Program-made: the position numbers and the translations under genes
In this document: piece after piece, positions 10,561-22,043 of the stretch
Layout of the letters: the number at the start of each line of letters is the position of its first letter
Position numbering within the stretch: the first letter of the stretch is position 1
Origin: Climacteris rufus
Lineage: Eukaryota; Chordata; Aves; Passeriformes; Climacteridae
Direction: 5' to 3'
NCBI GenBank assembly: GCA_013398175.1
Contig: VZRZ01000218.1
Coordinates: 434,001 to 498,000 of the forward strand
Length of the DNA stretch: 64,000 bases
Notes under the pieces: model-generated
Database searches by the model: none
Seen by the model: only the letters and a program-made list of their open reading frames with translations
Told to the model about the DNA's origin: nothing

Positions 10561-13500
10561 ATGCTGTGTACAGCCAAGGGTGTGAACATGTAAAGTATTT
10601 AATGTGACAGAGTGCCCTGCTATTTATATTTAGTAATGTCCCAGTCTCTCCTTTCTGCCCAACAGGAAATATTGGACAATACTCTCCATAGACTCCATTG
10701 CACTAGACCAAGCTACTTAGGTTCCTACTGGTTTCCTCCAGCTGGAGTAGCTTTACTTCCAGCCTGCCTGCTTTGGTGGAGGGGGAGAATAGCTTGTGAA
10801 TCCCCCCGGAGAACGTTGGGAGAGCACCATGAGATGTACCCCTGATTGATTATGTCGCTAGTAGTTGTATGCTTAACCAAGTGTTGCTGCTGTACTACCC
10901 CACATGGCATACATGGCTAACCCTTTCACACCATAGTCAGTGTTGTGCTTTGCCGTATTAATCTGCCTCACACCGACGCGGAGCATTGTGCCAGTCCTGG
11001 CGGCACTGGTGGGCCTGGCACACAGCAAGGGAAACATGGAGAAATGGAGCAGTTAGGGATGCAGGAGGAGCACCCAGGTGTGGGTGAACATCTGAAGTGT
11101 GTGTGCTGGTAGATGACTGGATGAGGAAGACGTACAGGCCTGGGCTCCGGGACACACACAGAGACACATGGATAAATTGGATATGTTTTGGCTACTGTAG
11201 GCCCCTTCCATTTTGGAGAGAGGGCACCTAGCGCAAGAATGGTGGACAGTACTTACAGAAAAATAGTAAGAACTTCAGCAGAGAGCATAGCAGAACTTCA
11301 TTACTCTTGTCCCACTCTCCCTGAAGCAGAAATAAGTACTACTGATTTTGCAAGGCAGACCTGGTTCTTTTTGATCCATGCTGGAAAAGTTGAAAAGAGT
11401 CATTAGAAGAGAGATTTGTTGCAGCCTGAGGAAAGAAAAAGCACCCCTGGACACCCTGATGGGAGAGGCTAGGCTTACACTGTAGAATTTATTTCCCTCT
11501 TCTCAGATTCCACGTGCAAGAACAAGCATCTGTCAGGAAGATGTCAGTACCCTCCCTCATTAAACATGAAGGTAGTCTAGACCACTGTGGAAAGGTAGAT
11601 GGGCCTGCAGCTCAGTGTGAGCAGAGACAAAAGGACTGTGTATGAATGTATTGGGGAAAACACCACAATTCTCTTGTTACTGTTTTTGCTTGGTTGTTCT
11701 TTTGCCAGGGCAGGCAAATAAAACTTACAGGTGACATTACTGCATAAAAACTTTGTTTTGCCACCTCCACTTGTTGTTGACAAGGAAGAGGAGTTTTGAC
11801 TTAGGAGAGCAAAGTGGAAGTCCAGAATCCCAAGAACCAGACCATTCAGACAAGTTATTTTAGCCCTTTTGTTGATCTGTTACGTCCGCCTTGGAGTGGT
11901 CTCAAATTTTAATTACAAATCCAACTAACTACATGCAAATGACAGTATTTGATTAAATCTATGGCACAACTAATTGAAAAAACAAAACAAAACAAAAAAA
12001 GACGAGTTTGAAAACACAAATACTTCTAGCCACAATTTTGGAAACCACAGTCTAACCCTGGACCCAGCAAGTGTTGCTCACTGCTTCTGAAACCCAGGTC
12101 CCTTGCCCAGGCTGCTGACTGAGGCCTGTGGGCTCAGTTTAGGGTATGGAATTGAGACCCGTGATCTCCTGAGGCTACATGCATGAACAGGGATGGGCAC
12201 TAGATGGCAGAAAGGGCTAAAAAACGCACTTTGGTTATGGCCCACACTTCCAAAAATGCCAGTGGCTCAGTGGTTTTAGTGCTAGTGAATCATTCCCATT
12301 GGGGCAAACCCAGCACAGTAGCCCCTGAAGTGAAGCTGACAGCACTGAAACATGTAAGAGCTTAAGAGTGAAATGAAAAGGACACAATTTACAAACCAAA
12401 GACTGTGTACAAATACACTCAATGTGACAAACAGAAAGTCACCATCACCTGCCTCGTTTGGAGAGCAATATTCACTAGCTAGGCACACAGCAGATAATAT
12501 TGACATTTGGGTGCTTTTCATTCCTTGGGTGTTTTTCATTCTTTACTTAAAAGGAATTGGTACCCTGGCACACAACGTGTGCAGTCATTTTTTAGCACTG
12601 GCCAACTGTGCTGTGTTTGCTGGGGAAGCCCCACTCACCCTCCCTGCTCTCGTNGTTGTGTGCCGTCATTTTTTAGCACTGGCCAACTGTGCTGTGTTTG
12701 CTGGGGAAGCCCCACTCACCCTCCCTGCTCTCGTACCTGGAGCTCTAAGCCTCCAGCTCCACATGCTGTGCGAGAGCTGCTGCTGCAGCCAACAGCAGTG
12801 ACACACCCGCTGGACACAAGGGAAGTTCAGGAAAAAAGCACCCCCTTTGGGAAGGTGCTTTGCAATCAAACCCTTTTTCCCATGGATGGAGAAGGGGTCA
12901 TGTTCTCATCCTGCCCAGACCAGGAGAAGAGGAGGCTTGGTCAGGCACCTGTCCAAAAGTCTGTCGGTGTGTCACACATGACAACACTGATGACAACATT
13001 GAGGAACATTCTTCTGTCAAAAGCACGAGCCTGAGAATCTCCACTGACATTTCCTACCAGAAGATGTCCACATGAATGGCTGCCCCATCCCACCCACCAT
13101 GGCTCAAAAACCCACTGGAAAGCCTGCCCCGATGTGGTGTTTCCTGAAACATCTGGCAGTGAAGCAACAACAGAGTGTATCAGCGCTGTGCTGGGATTTC
13201 CACTGGCAAACCTGGGAACCATCCCCGTGAAGAGCTCAACCCTTCATCCCCAGTCTCCTCACACAGCCAGCAAAGCTCTGCCTGCCCAAAGCCCCAGCAG
13301 AGCATTTATTTATAGATGATACCAGGGGAAAGAAAACCTTCTTCCCCATAATATTTCATGCTTCTCACCATGTCCTCCCTGTCACTCCAGGAGCTCCGTT
13401 CAGTTTGCAATACCTGCTGTTGTTAACTTTAGGTTATATTGATCAGCTTTACCAAGGGGTGCTGCAAAGCGAGAGGAGAACGGTAGGTGTTTGTTGTTGT

Positions 13501-13600
13501 CTTTCTAAGGAGTCTGGACGTTTAAATTGTGGGGAAATTCAGCTAAAGACCTGAACATTCAGCCTGAAATCTCCCCAGGGGATTTCTCAGAGGCTGGATA
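10561..13600. other. Intergenic region or distal CASR 3' UTR
   Basis: Between CASR and the cystatin-B-like gene. I see no exon with splice borders and no RNA gene. It includes a short A-rich tract at about 11979-12000 and the 70-bp duplication around a single N at 12654, listed separately. GC content rises from about 13620 into the CpG island. Confidence 0.7.
12584..12734 (+). repeat. Direct duplication of 70 bp split by a single N
   Basis: Bases 12584-12653 recur without a visible mismatch at 12665-12734 (gtcattttttagcactggcc ... ctctcgt). The intervening 11 bases contain an undetermined base at 12654, and the similarity continues imperfectly for about 8 bases to the left of each copy. A perfect duplicate ending at a lone N is what a gap-filled or wrongly joined contig end looks like, so this is probably an assembly artefact and not a biological tandem repeat. 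Confidence 0.85.
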
Positions 13601-13619
13601 ATTCACCACCGCCTTCAGC

Positions 13620-14560
13620 TTGCTGGCTGAGGAGCGGAAGAATCAGCCTGGGAGAGGGAATGATGAACGTGGTGAACGAGGGAGTCCTGGAGACGGAACT
13701 TTCCATGCGGCTAAAGCGAACATGCCGCTGCTGGAAAAGGTGACACACGGGAAAGGGAAAAGGCAGCGGCTGAGGGCAGCCCCGTCCTCACGCGGGGCTG
13801 TCACGGAGGCGCCGCTCGCTTCTGTCCAGGGCGCAGAACAGATTCTGCCGGCAGCTTCCACTGCCAGTGCTGCTTTGGGCTATTTTTGTCTTCAGTCGGC
13901 GGCCTGGCCGCGGTGCCGCCGTCAGGCCCAGGGAGCGCCGGTCCCGCCGACCCGCGCTGAGGCCCCCGCCGGCCTGGGCGGTGCCGGCCCGTAGGATCCC
14001 GCCCGCCACCGCCTCCGCCGTCGAACCCCGCCCGCGGGTTGGAGCCCGGGACCCGGCACCGCCCCGGCACCGCCCCGGCGCATCCCGAGGGAGAGGATAG
14101 GCCCGGAGCGGAGCGGGAGGACCGGAGCAAGGTCACCATGTTGTGCGGGGGCGCCTCGGCGGCCCGGCCCGCCACGGACGAGACGCAGAAGATCGCGGAC
14201 GAGGTGAGGGCCCGGGGCGAGCCCCGGGAGGGGCCCGTGCGGGGCCCGCGTCACGGGGCCGAGGCCGTGCTCGGCCATTGCTCTGCGCGGCCGAGCGCCG
14301 AGACACCGCCCCCGTCCCTCGGTGTAAACGGCGGCGGGGAATGCACCGAGCAGCCACCGGCTCCTGGAGCCCTTCCCTGTGCCCGCCTGGCGCGGCTCCG
14401 TGCACCCAGAGGGGCCGTGGGCAGCGCTGGGAGTGCGGGCAGAGCTGGGATGGAGCCGGGGCCGGCCCCGGCTGGGCAGGGGATGGGCTGCGAGCCCCGG
14501 GAACCCGCGCACGGCCCGGCCCCGGCAGGGCCATTGAGCTCCGGGAACGAGCTCCAGCCT
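13620..14560 (+). promoter_or_regulatory. CSTB: CpG island promoter of the cystatin-B-like gene
   Basis: GC content and CpG frequency jump sharply here compared with flanking DNA. The core upstream of the ATG carries repeated GC-box-like ccgccc/cccggc motifs, including a short tandem repeat of cggcaccgccc at about 14054-14077. The first coding exon (14138) lies inside the island. No TATA box is visible in the 100 bases before the ATG, which fits a broadly expressed housekeeping promoter. Confidence 0.75.
14138..14203 (+). CDS. CSTB: Cystatin-B-like stefin, exon 1 (start codon)
   Basis: This is the first of three exons (66, 102 and 129 bp) of a 98-residue type-1 cystatin, an inhibitor of papain-like cysteine proteases such as cathepsins B, H, L and S in cytosol and nucleus. 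The ATG has a good context (gtcaccatgt), and the donor gtgagg follows codon 22. The product MLCGGASAARPATDETQKIA carries the N-terminal Gly pair that plugs the protease active-site cleft. It also has Cys-3, which is typical of cystatin B (human begins MMCG), while stefin A has Pro there. There is no signal peptide, as expected for the family. I favour a CSTB identity, although in human the stefin at this locus is CSTA. A database label of cystatin-A/B-like is equally possible. Confidence 0.93.
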
Positions 14561-14582
14561 TCCTACAAAGTCTGAGCCTTGT

Positions 14583-14696
14583 GCGCACCTTGGGGTTTCG
14601 GTTTTGGTTGGTTTGAGGTTTTGGTTTGGTTTTCTGGGGGGGTTTTTTGGTTGGTTGGTTTGGGCTGGGTTGTTTTTTTGGGGTTTTCTTTTGAGG
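14583..14696 (+). repeat. G/T-rich low-complexity tract
   Basis: A run of about 110 bases composed almost only of G and T, with repeated ggtttt and ggttggttggttt motifs, just downstream of the CpG island in intron 1. Similar tracts recur elsewhere in the window (see the findings). It could form G-rich secondary structure, but no function is evident. Confidence 0.8.
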
Positions 14697-16011
14697 GGGC
14701 GGAACGTGGAATAAGCAAGAAAACTTCTTCGCTGCTTCTGCTTTTCCCCAGCACAGACTTCAGCTCCAACCACTGCCAGCTCCAAATCCTGGTACTACTC
14801 ACAGTACCTTAGATTAGTGCTTGTGTTAGTGGAGCACATGCTTTTACTCTAAAAATGCCATTGTGCAACTAAATTCTTTCCAAGCACTTGTTCTTCTTTT
14901 TGTCATGGAAACTCAAGTTCCTTCTGCTTTTTGGCTTTGTCAGCTGGGGTGGGGTAAGCTGGAGAGGAGAGATGAAGCTCCAGCTTCTGATGCTCTGTGT
15001 CATTGCCCGGGTTTGTTCCCCAGGCTGCAGCACTCACTGATTTTAACATTTAGCTTATACAACCTGATGATTCTGTGTTTTTAAAAAAGGCAGAGACGTG
15101 CATCTCCTAAGCACCAACCTGATTTTGCACTAATAAGCACAATATTGAGGACTGCTGAGAGTCACAGGTATTGCTTTGACCTGAAAAGGCCTACATGGCA
15201 TGTTAAAGGTAATGCAAATACACAGTTAATATTGTACATGGCCTTAAAACTAGGTTTGAAATCCTGACTTTCTGTTCTGTGGCAGACTGCAGTGGTTTGG
15301 TAATCCAAAAATAAAGAGTATGAAAACAAAGCTCTGTTGGATTCAAAAGTGAACAGAATTAACCAAAAATTTCATATGTTCATTTAAATCACATAAATAC
15401 TTCAGGGTTTGTGCAGCTTGTTTTGACTGCCACTTTAAATTACTTTATTTAATGGAATACAGGTGGAAAAACCCAAACCTGAAACTTGCGCATGCAGTCA
15501 TATCCTCATCTGGATGCTGACTGGAGAAAACATTAATTTTGAGAAATCTAGGTAGACTTCTCAAATGGTTTTGTTTGCTTAAAGTCAAATCTTTGTGGAG
15601 ATTTATCAGAGCCTGCCAGTTTGCTTACCATAAACATATTCCTTGTTCCTGCTTTTCCAGTTCTTGCCTTCATTGTACTGTTTCATAAGAATCCTTGTGA
15701 TGGCCAAATGTTGCTCAGTTTTGTGAGCCTGGCAAGTGCTGCTGCTGGCCCAGAGCAGGGGGAGTGTGGCACAGGGCAGGACAGCTTCCTTCAGTGTGTC
15801 TGGCTTGGGAATGCCATAGGAACTGCCTCCTCACAGCAAGGATTTCCACCCAGGCCTGTTCAGCTTTGGCTTCTCACTGGTGACTGTGGCAGAGGTTACT
15901 CAGGGTGATTCTGAACCCTCTCTTTTCAGTGAACTGCTCTGGGAGTCAGCAAACAGCCCGGGCAGGGCAGGGAAGAGCCTTCAGGGCATGGTAATTTTCA
16001 GCCCTGTGACT

Positions 16012-16640
16012 GAATCCCGGATTGTTTGGGTGGGAAGGGACTGCACCTCCTGCCTGAGCACAGGGCCAGCATCCTCAGGCTGCTTGGAGCTTTGTCCTGT
16101 CAGGTCTTGAAAACTTCCAAGGATGGAAACTCCACAGCTTCTCTGAACACTCCTGTTGTACTGCAGGAGTGTCCTCAGGGGAATTGTTTTTCCTTATATC
16201 CAGTTGGAGCCTCCAGTTTCAGTGCATGGCCATTGTGTCTCATTCTTCTGCCATCACCTCCCTGGAAAGAGCTTGGCTTCTTGTAGGTTCTGGAAAGTTT
16301 TCCGCAAAACCTTCTCTTCCCTGGGCTGAGCAAGCTCATTTTCTTCCTCTCCTCAGAGCACAAGTGCTCATGGAGTGCTCCTGGCAGCCCTTCACTGAAC
16401 TCACTACAGTTTATTTTGGTGTCTGTCTTGTACTGGGGGCCCAAAACTGGACACAGCGTTCCAAAATTTTCTAACCAGTGCCAAGTAAAGAGCAATAATC
16501 ACTGGCCTCTCTTCTGGCTAGGCTCCTGCTGATGCAGCCCATAACTTTGTTACCAGCAGGACACAGTGCTGGCTCCTGTCCTCCAGGACCCCCAGATCCA
16601 GACTGAGATCAAGAACTGGCAGGGAAAGCTGACAGGAGGT
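16012..16640 (-). mobile_element. CR1-like LINE fragment, antisense, divergent
   Basis: Read on the + strand, the segment has the order seen in reverse-complemented avian CR1 3' halves. First comes a 'gggtgggaagggactgcacc' lead-in, then 'acttccaaggatggaaactcc', then a stretch corresponding to the C-terminal reverse-transcriptase coding part ('tactgggggcccaaaactgg'), then 'gatgcagcccataac'. It is too diverged to keep an open frame. Boundaries are approximate. Confidence 0.65.
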
Positions 16641-17964
16641 CTTTGGGAGAGTATTTCTGTCTGGGATCTCCCTGTCCACACTGACTCAGGATGCTCGTTT
16701 GTCACATGCTGTGGTGAGTCACTGCCAGGCTAACACCCCAAGCTTGCAGCTGCACGACTCTGAGCACCCTGAGCCCAGCGGTGGAAATACAAAAAGCGCT
16801 GAGCTGGGGTGACTTAGAGACCTCAGAAACCAACATCACACAGTGCCTAGGATTCCTAAAGGAGCACACGACAGGGTAGATGCTTATGTCCACTCTGCTG
16901 CTTAAAATACATAAAAGTAACTCTAGTGATGGAAACTCGATCCACTTGCTCCATCCTCTGACTCAGGAGAGGGGAAGGAGGCAGGACTGAATCACGGGGC
17001 TTCCTGGGGCTGTGCCCTTCATTGCATCTTGGAATGCAGCTTTGATTTCAATATGGCAAACAGAAGAGTGTCCAAACATCATTATCTTGCTTTTGAATTA
17101 CTGTTCATAGCCTAGAGGAAATGTAGAGGTATGGCCTGGGAGAAGATGAGAAGCATGGACACATCTCCCAGGGACAGGATGGTCACTGGAAAATGCCAGA
17201 GTTCTGGGTGCTGGAGAGGTGGGAGAACATACCCTGTTGCAGGAATTGTTTCTGTTCCTACTTCACCTAGAGCACCTGAGCAGTGGCAATCTGGCACTTA
17301 TTTTTCCCCAGGGAAGCATGTGGGATTTAGGCAGGAGAGCAGATGCATCTCTTTCCCTTGAATTTAGGAAGAAGAGGAAGTATACCATAGAACTGGAAAA
17401 TCTACTCATTACTGGTACTACTGCCCTGGGAGTGGAGGGAGGGCTACACAATGATGCAGTGCAGGAGGTACAGCCTGAAGCAAGCAAGGACTCCAAGAGT
17501 AACTCATCCTGCCCTGGAAAACAAAGGCTGAAATCTGCTTTCCTGACCAAGAAGTTTCCACATAGCCACGATGTTCTGGAGAGCCAAGTGTGCAGGAGAA
17601 GTGCTGCATCTCGGGAGTGCGTGGCTCCCTCTAGGGGTTTGGACAGGCTATTTGGACTTCTTGAGGACTGATTTGTGTTTTGAAAACACAGATTGCAGCA
17701 GATGTGCTGGAGGAACTGTCAGGTGTTGTCCAGACTTGGTGTCAACCCGTGGTGACTGACTCACACCACAGTCTCAGCTTTGTCACCTCCCCACATTTCC
17801 AGTCCTCCTTTAACACCAAACTTAACATGACTCATTTTGATCTCTTGGTATCTTGGAAAAGCAGGAACTCTGTGTCTGGGAATTCAGCAGCAGTGACCTG
17901 TAAGCCTTAAGTCCTAAATACCTGAATCTTGCATCAGTCTTAAATAACCTCTTGTTTCCTTAAG

Positions 17965-18066
17965 GTAAAAGCTCAGATAGAAGAAAAAGAAGGGAAAACC
18001 TTTGATGTCTTCACTGCAGTGGAGTTTAAAACTCAGTTGGTTGCTGGAACAAACTACTTCATCAAG
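17965..18066 (+). CDS. CSTB: Cystatin-B-like stefin, exon 2
   Basis: This 102-bp exon (34 codons, phase 0 at both ends) carries the central inhibitory hairpin. It encodes VKAQIEEKEGKTFDVFTAVE followed by FKTQLVAGTNYFIK, where QLVAG is the conserved QxVxG loop that contacts the protease active-site cleft. The acceptor is ccttaag and the donor gtagag. The charged EEKEGK segment is like that of mammalian cystatin B. All conserved residues are intact, so the gene should encode an active inhibitor. Confidence 0.96.
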
Positions 18067-18452
18067 GTAGAGGGCACTGGGTTGTTTTTTTATGTGAATG
18101 TGTATAATATTTGGAATGGTGGGGTTTTTTTCTTTCTTAACTAGAGGAGAATGCTTACAATTTGGCCTTAATAAGCAAAAGTCTTGTGCATTAAAAAAAA
18201 ACGCAAATATCCACCTCCTCTCCCTGTCTGTTAAATAAATACTCCTTTCTCCATTTTCATGGTAACATTAGGTGGTATCTCCACAAAGTCATGGCTCCTA
18301 GTCTGGTCTAAAACAAGCCCACACCTTGTGAGGAGATGGTTTTTCTTGCTGCCTGTCTGCTTCTCCCTCCTCAAAGCACAGCAGGCTGTGCCTCCCCTCC
18401 TGCTGCAGGCTGCTCCCACTGCAGGGGTCTCACTGGCTTTGGTGCTTTGCAG

Positions 18453-18581
18453 GTCCATGTTGGGAACGATGAGTTCCTGCACCTGCGGGTGTTCAAGAGC
18501 CTCCCCCATGAGAATGAGCAGCTGAGCCTCCACAGCTACCAGGGCAGCAAGACAAAGCTTGATGAACTGGCTTATTTCTAA
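18453..18581 (+). CDS. CSTB: Cystatin-B-like stefin, exon 3 (stop codon)
   Basis: This 129-bp exon encodes VHVGNDEFLHLRVFKSLPHE and continues to the C-terminus DELAYF, with stop TAA at 18579-18581. SLPHEN is the second binding hairpin of stefins, and the final Tyr-Phe is usual for cystatin B. The acceptor is gtgctttgcag. The family's normal length (98 residues) is exactly reached when the three exons are joined. Confidence 0.96.
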   Translation, partial: VHVGNDEFLHLRVFKSLPHENEQLSLHSYQGSKTKLDELAYF

Positions 18582-19240
18582 CAACCTTCATTTCCTGCAG
18601 GCTGCAAAATGTTGATTCCTGTGCCTACAAAGGTGGAAAAAGTGTCTTTTTTTTAACACTATGTGGGAAAAAGTCAATTTCTTTTATGCCATTCCTTTCC
18701 TGTGCAATCTCCAAACTTGAAAGTCACATTGCTCTCCTATTCCCTGCACTAATGTAAACCCAACTTTTGTTGCAACGTAACTTAGACTTTAGTGCAACTT
18801 AACCAGAATACCGTGGCTGAGTCCTGTTTGGGGAGTTCCTTGGTCTGGAAATCAAAAGGGGAGTGACACCAGCACTCATATTTGCAGCAAGGAGCAAGAG
18901 GAAAGCCTCAGTCTTTTCTGTGCTGTTTTACAATTGTGAATATATGTGTAGATTTAAATTGTACTTTGTATTTTATTGGCAAAGACCTGATGAGAGACTG
19001 GAGCTGAAGCAATTTTGCAAGGAAAAGAAAGAGGATTACAGTACTTTTAAATAACATTCCTTTGGTAATCATGTTCATCCTCTTGCAGCAGTAGCATATA
19101 ATGTCCCACAGAGGGTGTGTGAGTCTAAAATACCAAACGAGCTTGCTCATATTCTCAGTCCTGTGGAAAAGTCCTGGAAAGGAACTTAAGCTGGACAAGC
19201 ATTTCTGCTTTAATAACAATAAACATTTCTTTTGACTTGA
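18582..19240 (+). other. CSTB: 3' UTR of the cystatin-B-like gene
   Basis: Non-coding sequence after the stop, ending near an AATAAA at 19218-19223. It holds no other recognisable feature. Confidence 0.65.
19218..19223 (+). terminator. CSTB: Candidate polyadenylation signal, cystatin-B-like gene
   Basis: An AATAAA motif lies 637 bases after the stop, followed by T-rich sequence. It is only about 260 bp from the oppositely oriented signal of the neighbouring stefin gene. Confidence 0.55.
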
Positions 19241-19482
19241 GCTGGCCTATTTGACTGGTGCTTCAGTGTTCTCTTTACTGGGTTTCATTATTGGTTATTA
19301 TCTTGCTCAGCTTTTTTTCCCTAAGGGTTTTTTTCTATTCCAGATAACCTCATGTTTATTCTAGGTCTTAATTAGAAATATTTTATTTTAATCTTGGGAT
19401 AGACATAAAAGATAACAAGAAAGGCCTCTGCAGGTCTATCAGCAGCAAAAGGAAAATAAGGACAATAGCTTTCAAAATTTCT

Positions 19483-19488
19483 TTTATT
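19483..19488 (-). terminator. CSTA: Candidate polyadenylation signal, cystatin-A-like gene
   Basis: The + strand reads tttatt, which is AATAAA on the - strand, about 62 bases past the stop of the - strand stefin gene. This implies a very short 3' UTR. A second antisense AATAAA lies further left at about 19383-19388. Confidence 0.55.
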
Positions 19489-19550
19489 TACTGTCACAGG
19501 CAGAACCCCCATATGACTTGCAGAGGGGAGGCACTGCTCCTCATCATCTC

Positions 19551-19679
19551 TCAGAAGTAGGTCAGAGGATCATCTTTGGTTTTGCCAGTCTGAAAACTGA
19601 CAAGGCTGGGACCTTGGTTCTCATGAGGAAGACTCTGAAACACCTTTAAGTGGACATAGTCAGCGTTGGAAACTTGGAC
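19551..19679 (-). CDS. CSTA: Cystatin-A-like stefin, exon 3 (stop codon)
   Basis: This 129-bp exon on the - strand has a ggtttctag acceptor at 19681-19680 and stop TGA at 19553-19551. It encodes VQVSNADYVHLKVFQSLPHE and ends TKDDPLTYF. It is the same length as, and clearly homologous to, exon 3 of the convergent + strand stefin. KDD near the C-terminus resembles mammalian stefin A (KDDEL), while SLPHEN is like stefin B. Confidence 0.95.
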   Translation of the reverse strand, partial: VQVSNADYVHLKVFQSLPHENQGPSLVSFQTGKTKDDPLTYF

Positions 19680-21941
19680 CTAGAAACCAAAAGTGCAGGG
19701 AAGTGAGGATCATGGGTTCAAAGCAGGTTCAAATAAAGGATACTCTTTACATTCTTGAAAGAACATCTTTGCTCAGCAGCTTAATTTTAGATGTATTTTC
19801 ATTTTTACTTCAACAGCTCTTATCCATGTCTGGATAGTAACTGGTAGCAGAAAATGTCTACACCTGTAGAAAACTGTATTAAAAACCCTCTGAATCAGGG
19901 GAAGGGAAAAGGAGCAGAACTGCCCAGGTGTGGAAGCACCAGATGAAGCAACAGGAGAAATGTTTTGATGGTCCTATTTTGGTCACCAAGAGGCCAGCAC
20001 ATCAGCTGCCAGCTTCCTGGCACTCTCATAAGAGAGAAGAGACAATGAGGAACCCTCAATGATGGAGGGGTCAAACAAGATACAGACAGTGTCAGCTCCT
20101 AGAGGGCACAGAAAGATCTAATACAGAAAGAGCAGCACGTGGTGCTGAGAGCAATGACAACCTGAAAGCCAGGATCCCTGGTCTGCACAGTTGCTCCAAA
20201 CACAGCAGTGTCTGAGCAGGCAGCCTGACACATCTCGGTGCTTGTGGGAGTGCCTGGAACAAGTATTTTTCCAAAGAAATTCACCTTCATCCCCAAAAAG
20301 TCCTCACATAAAAACTTGGTAGGAAGCTGTATAATTTCATTCTTACAGAGCCAAGCACAACAGGCACTGAACTCTCCCTCACTGAGGTACGTGGTATCAA
20401 TGGAAAGTTTAATGCCTTGGGCTCCAAGAGGTTTTTACATGCTTTCTGGAGGCTGCAGTGTGGCACTGGGTGTGTCTTGGTCTGGGTTGCATCTCAGCTG
20501 TAAGTCTGCTGCTAAAACAGTAGTGAGGTGGAAAACTCAGAAATATAAAAGGATGAATCTTGTGACAGAGCTCATGCCAGTTAATGGTAAAATGAGTAAC
20601 TGTTTCCCATCACTGGCAAAATTGGGAAAGAAGAGACAAATCATCTGTTTTCAGTGTTACAAATGGATTTGTGCCAAGTTCAGTAACATATCAATCTTCA
20701 TTTCTGAGCAGCTTGGTCACAAGGCTTAGCAGGGACAGCAGACAAATATTTTACATTGCCTAGGTCAGCAATAAGATGGCACTTAGGGTAGGAATCCAAC
20801 TGGGTCTGACTTCTGATCATCAACAGAGGTTGTTATTCTTCATTACTCAGAGCTTTGTCCACAAAGTGAAAGCACATCTCCCAGGAGCAAGGGAAGGATA
20901 AACATTCATGGAGGTAAGAATCTGACTAGCCACATAATAGGTAGTCTGTCAGTACAATCCCATACACCAATAACAAAGTTATTTTAAGGAAGCACCTGGG
21001 AAAGAAGGTTAGGCAGTCCTTCCTGGGATCAACTAAATATGAGCAGTGTGGAGCTAATGCTCACAATGTGTCTGCAGAATTATTCTCCCCCAGATTTTAC
21101 GGGCCCATTTCTTTAATAAAATGATTCTGACCCTTGGCAAGGGAGCATATCACACCAGGCACATGTCCAGGCACACATGGGTTTTCAGATACAGCAGTCC
21201 CATGCCTTGTCTGCTCTGCTCCAGGAGGCCAGCCTGCTGCTCAGCAGTGCTTGCTGGCCCTCAGATGCAAAATATACCCAGCCATTTCTTCTGTGCTACT
21301 TCACAGAAAGCTGCTCCCATCCGTGGCTCAGGGTTTCCAGCAGAACATCAATGGTGCTATCAGAGGGCTCCAAATTAAGCACTGCCCATCTTTCCTCTGC
21401 AGTAGTGAGGAGGTTTTGAAAATACAGAAAGAGCCAGCAGGCAGGCTGTATCTCTGTAGCAACTGATGCAGAACCAAAACATCAACACACCTGCTTGCAG
21501 GCAAAACTACTCAGCAGAGGTGCTTGCACTGCATTGCAAAATTCACTCTTATCTCTCTTATCAGTTCCTCAAGCTGACTTCAATTTCATCCCAGCAAACA
21601 CAGCTGAAGGACACAAACACTACTTTGCCTTAAAAGGAAACAGGAGAGCAGAGTTACAAGTTGTTTACATCATTTGAGTTGATAAGGCAATCTATGGTCT
21701 TTGAGGGGGGTGGTCCCAAGAAGGTTACCATTCACATCTGAATAAGCACAGGGCATGTTTTATGTGTTTCTATTCCTGCTTACAGTAGTGCCAAACTGAG
21801 GAATTTTATAAGCATTTGGAGACAGTCCCCACTTTTATTACTCACATCGGATGGCTTCCTACATCATTTGCTTCTCTTTGTAGCTATAAGCCACCTGTAT
21901 CATTTAACTCCAAAATACTCCCTACTGTAATACATACAAAC
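19680..21941 (-). other. CSTA: Intron 2 of the cystatin-A-like gene
   Basis: This 2.3-kb intron on the - strand has a gtttgt donor and a ttggtttctag acceptor. I see no nested gene or clear repeat. Confidence 0.85.
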
Positions 21942-22043
21942 CTTAATGAAGTACATTGTCCCAGCAACCACTTGAGTCTTATAGACTATGGCTGTAAAGG
22001 TGGCACAGTTCATGTTTGCCTGGCTTTCAAATTGTGACTTCAC
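21942..22043 (-). CDS. CSTA: Cystatin-A-like stefin, exon 2
   Basis: This 102-bp exon on the - strand (34 codons, phase 0 at both ends) has a tatttttacag acceptor and a gtttgt donor. It encodes VKSQFESQANMNCATFTAIV then YKTQVVAGTMYFIK. The QVVAG inhibitory loop is perfect. The segment before it has lost the usual run of Glu and Lys and contains Cys and Met, which is unusual for a stefin. Together with the exons at 25947 and 19551 it gives a 98-residue type-1 cystatin. Confidence 0.95.

Larger units (their letters stand above)
14204..17964 (+). other. CSTB: Intron 1 of the cystatin-B-like gene
   Basis: This 3.8-kb intron has a gtgagg donor in the CpG island and a gtttccttaag acceptor. It contains a G/T-rich low-complexity tract (14583-14696) and an antisense CR1 fragment (about 16012-16640). 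Nothing else recognisable is present. Confidence 0.85.

Noticed and set aside
13620..14785. Several Pro/Arg/Ala-rich open frames in the CpG island (up to 287 codons).
   Set aside because: High GC removes stop codons. The products are low complexity, and only the 22-codon stefin exon at 14138 has homology and a proper donor.
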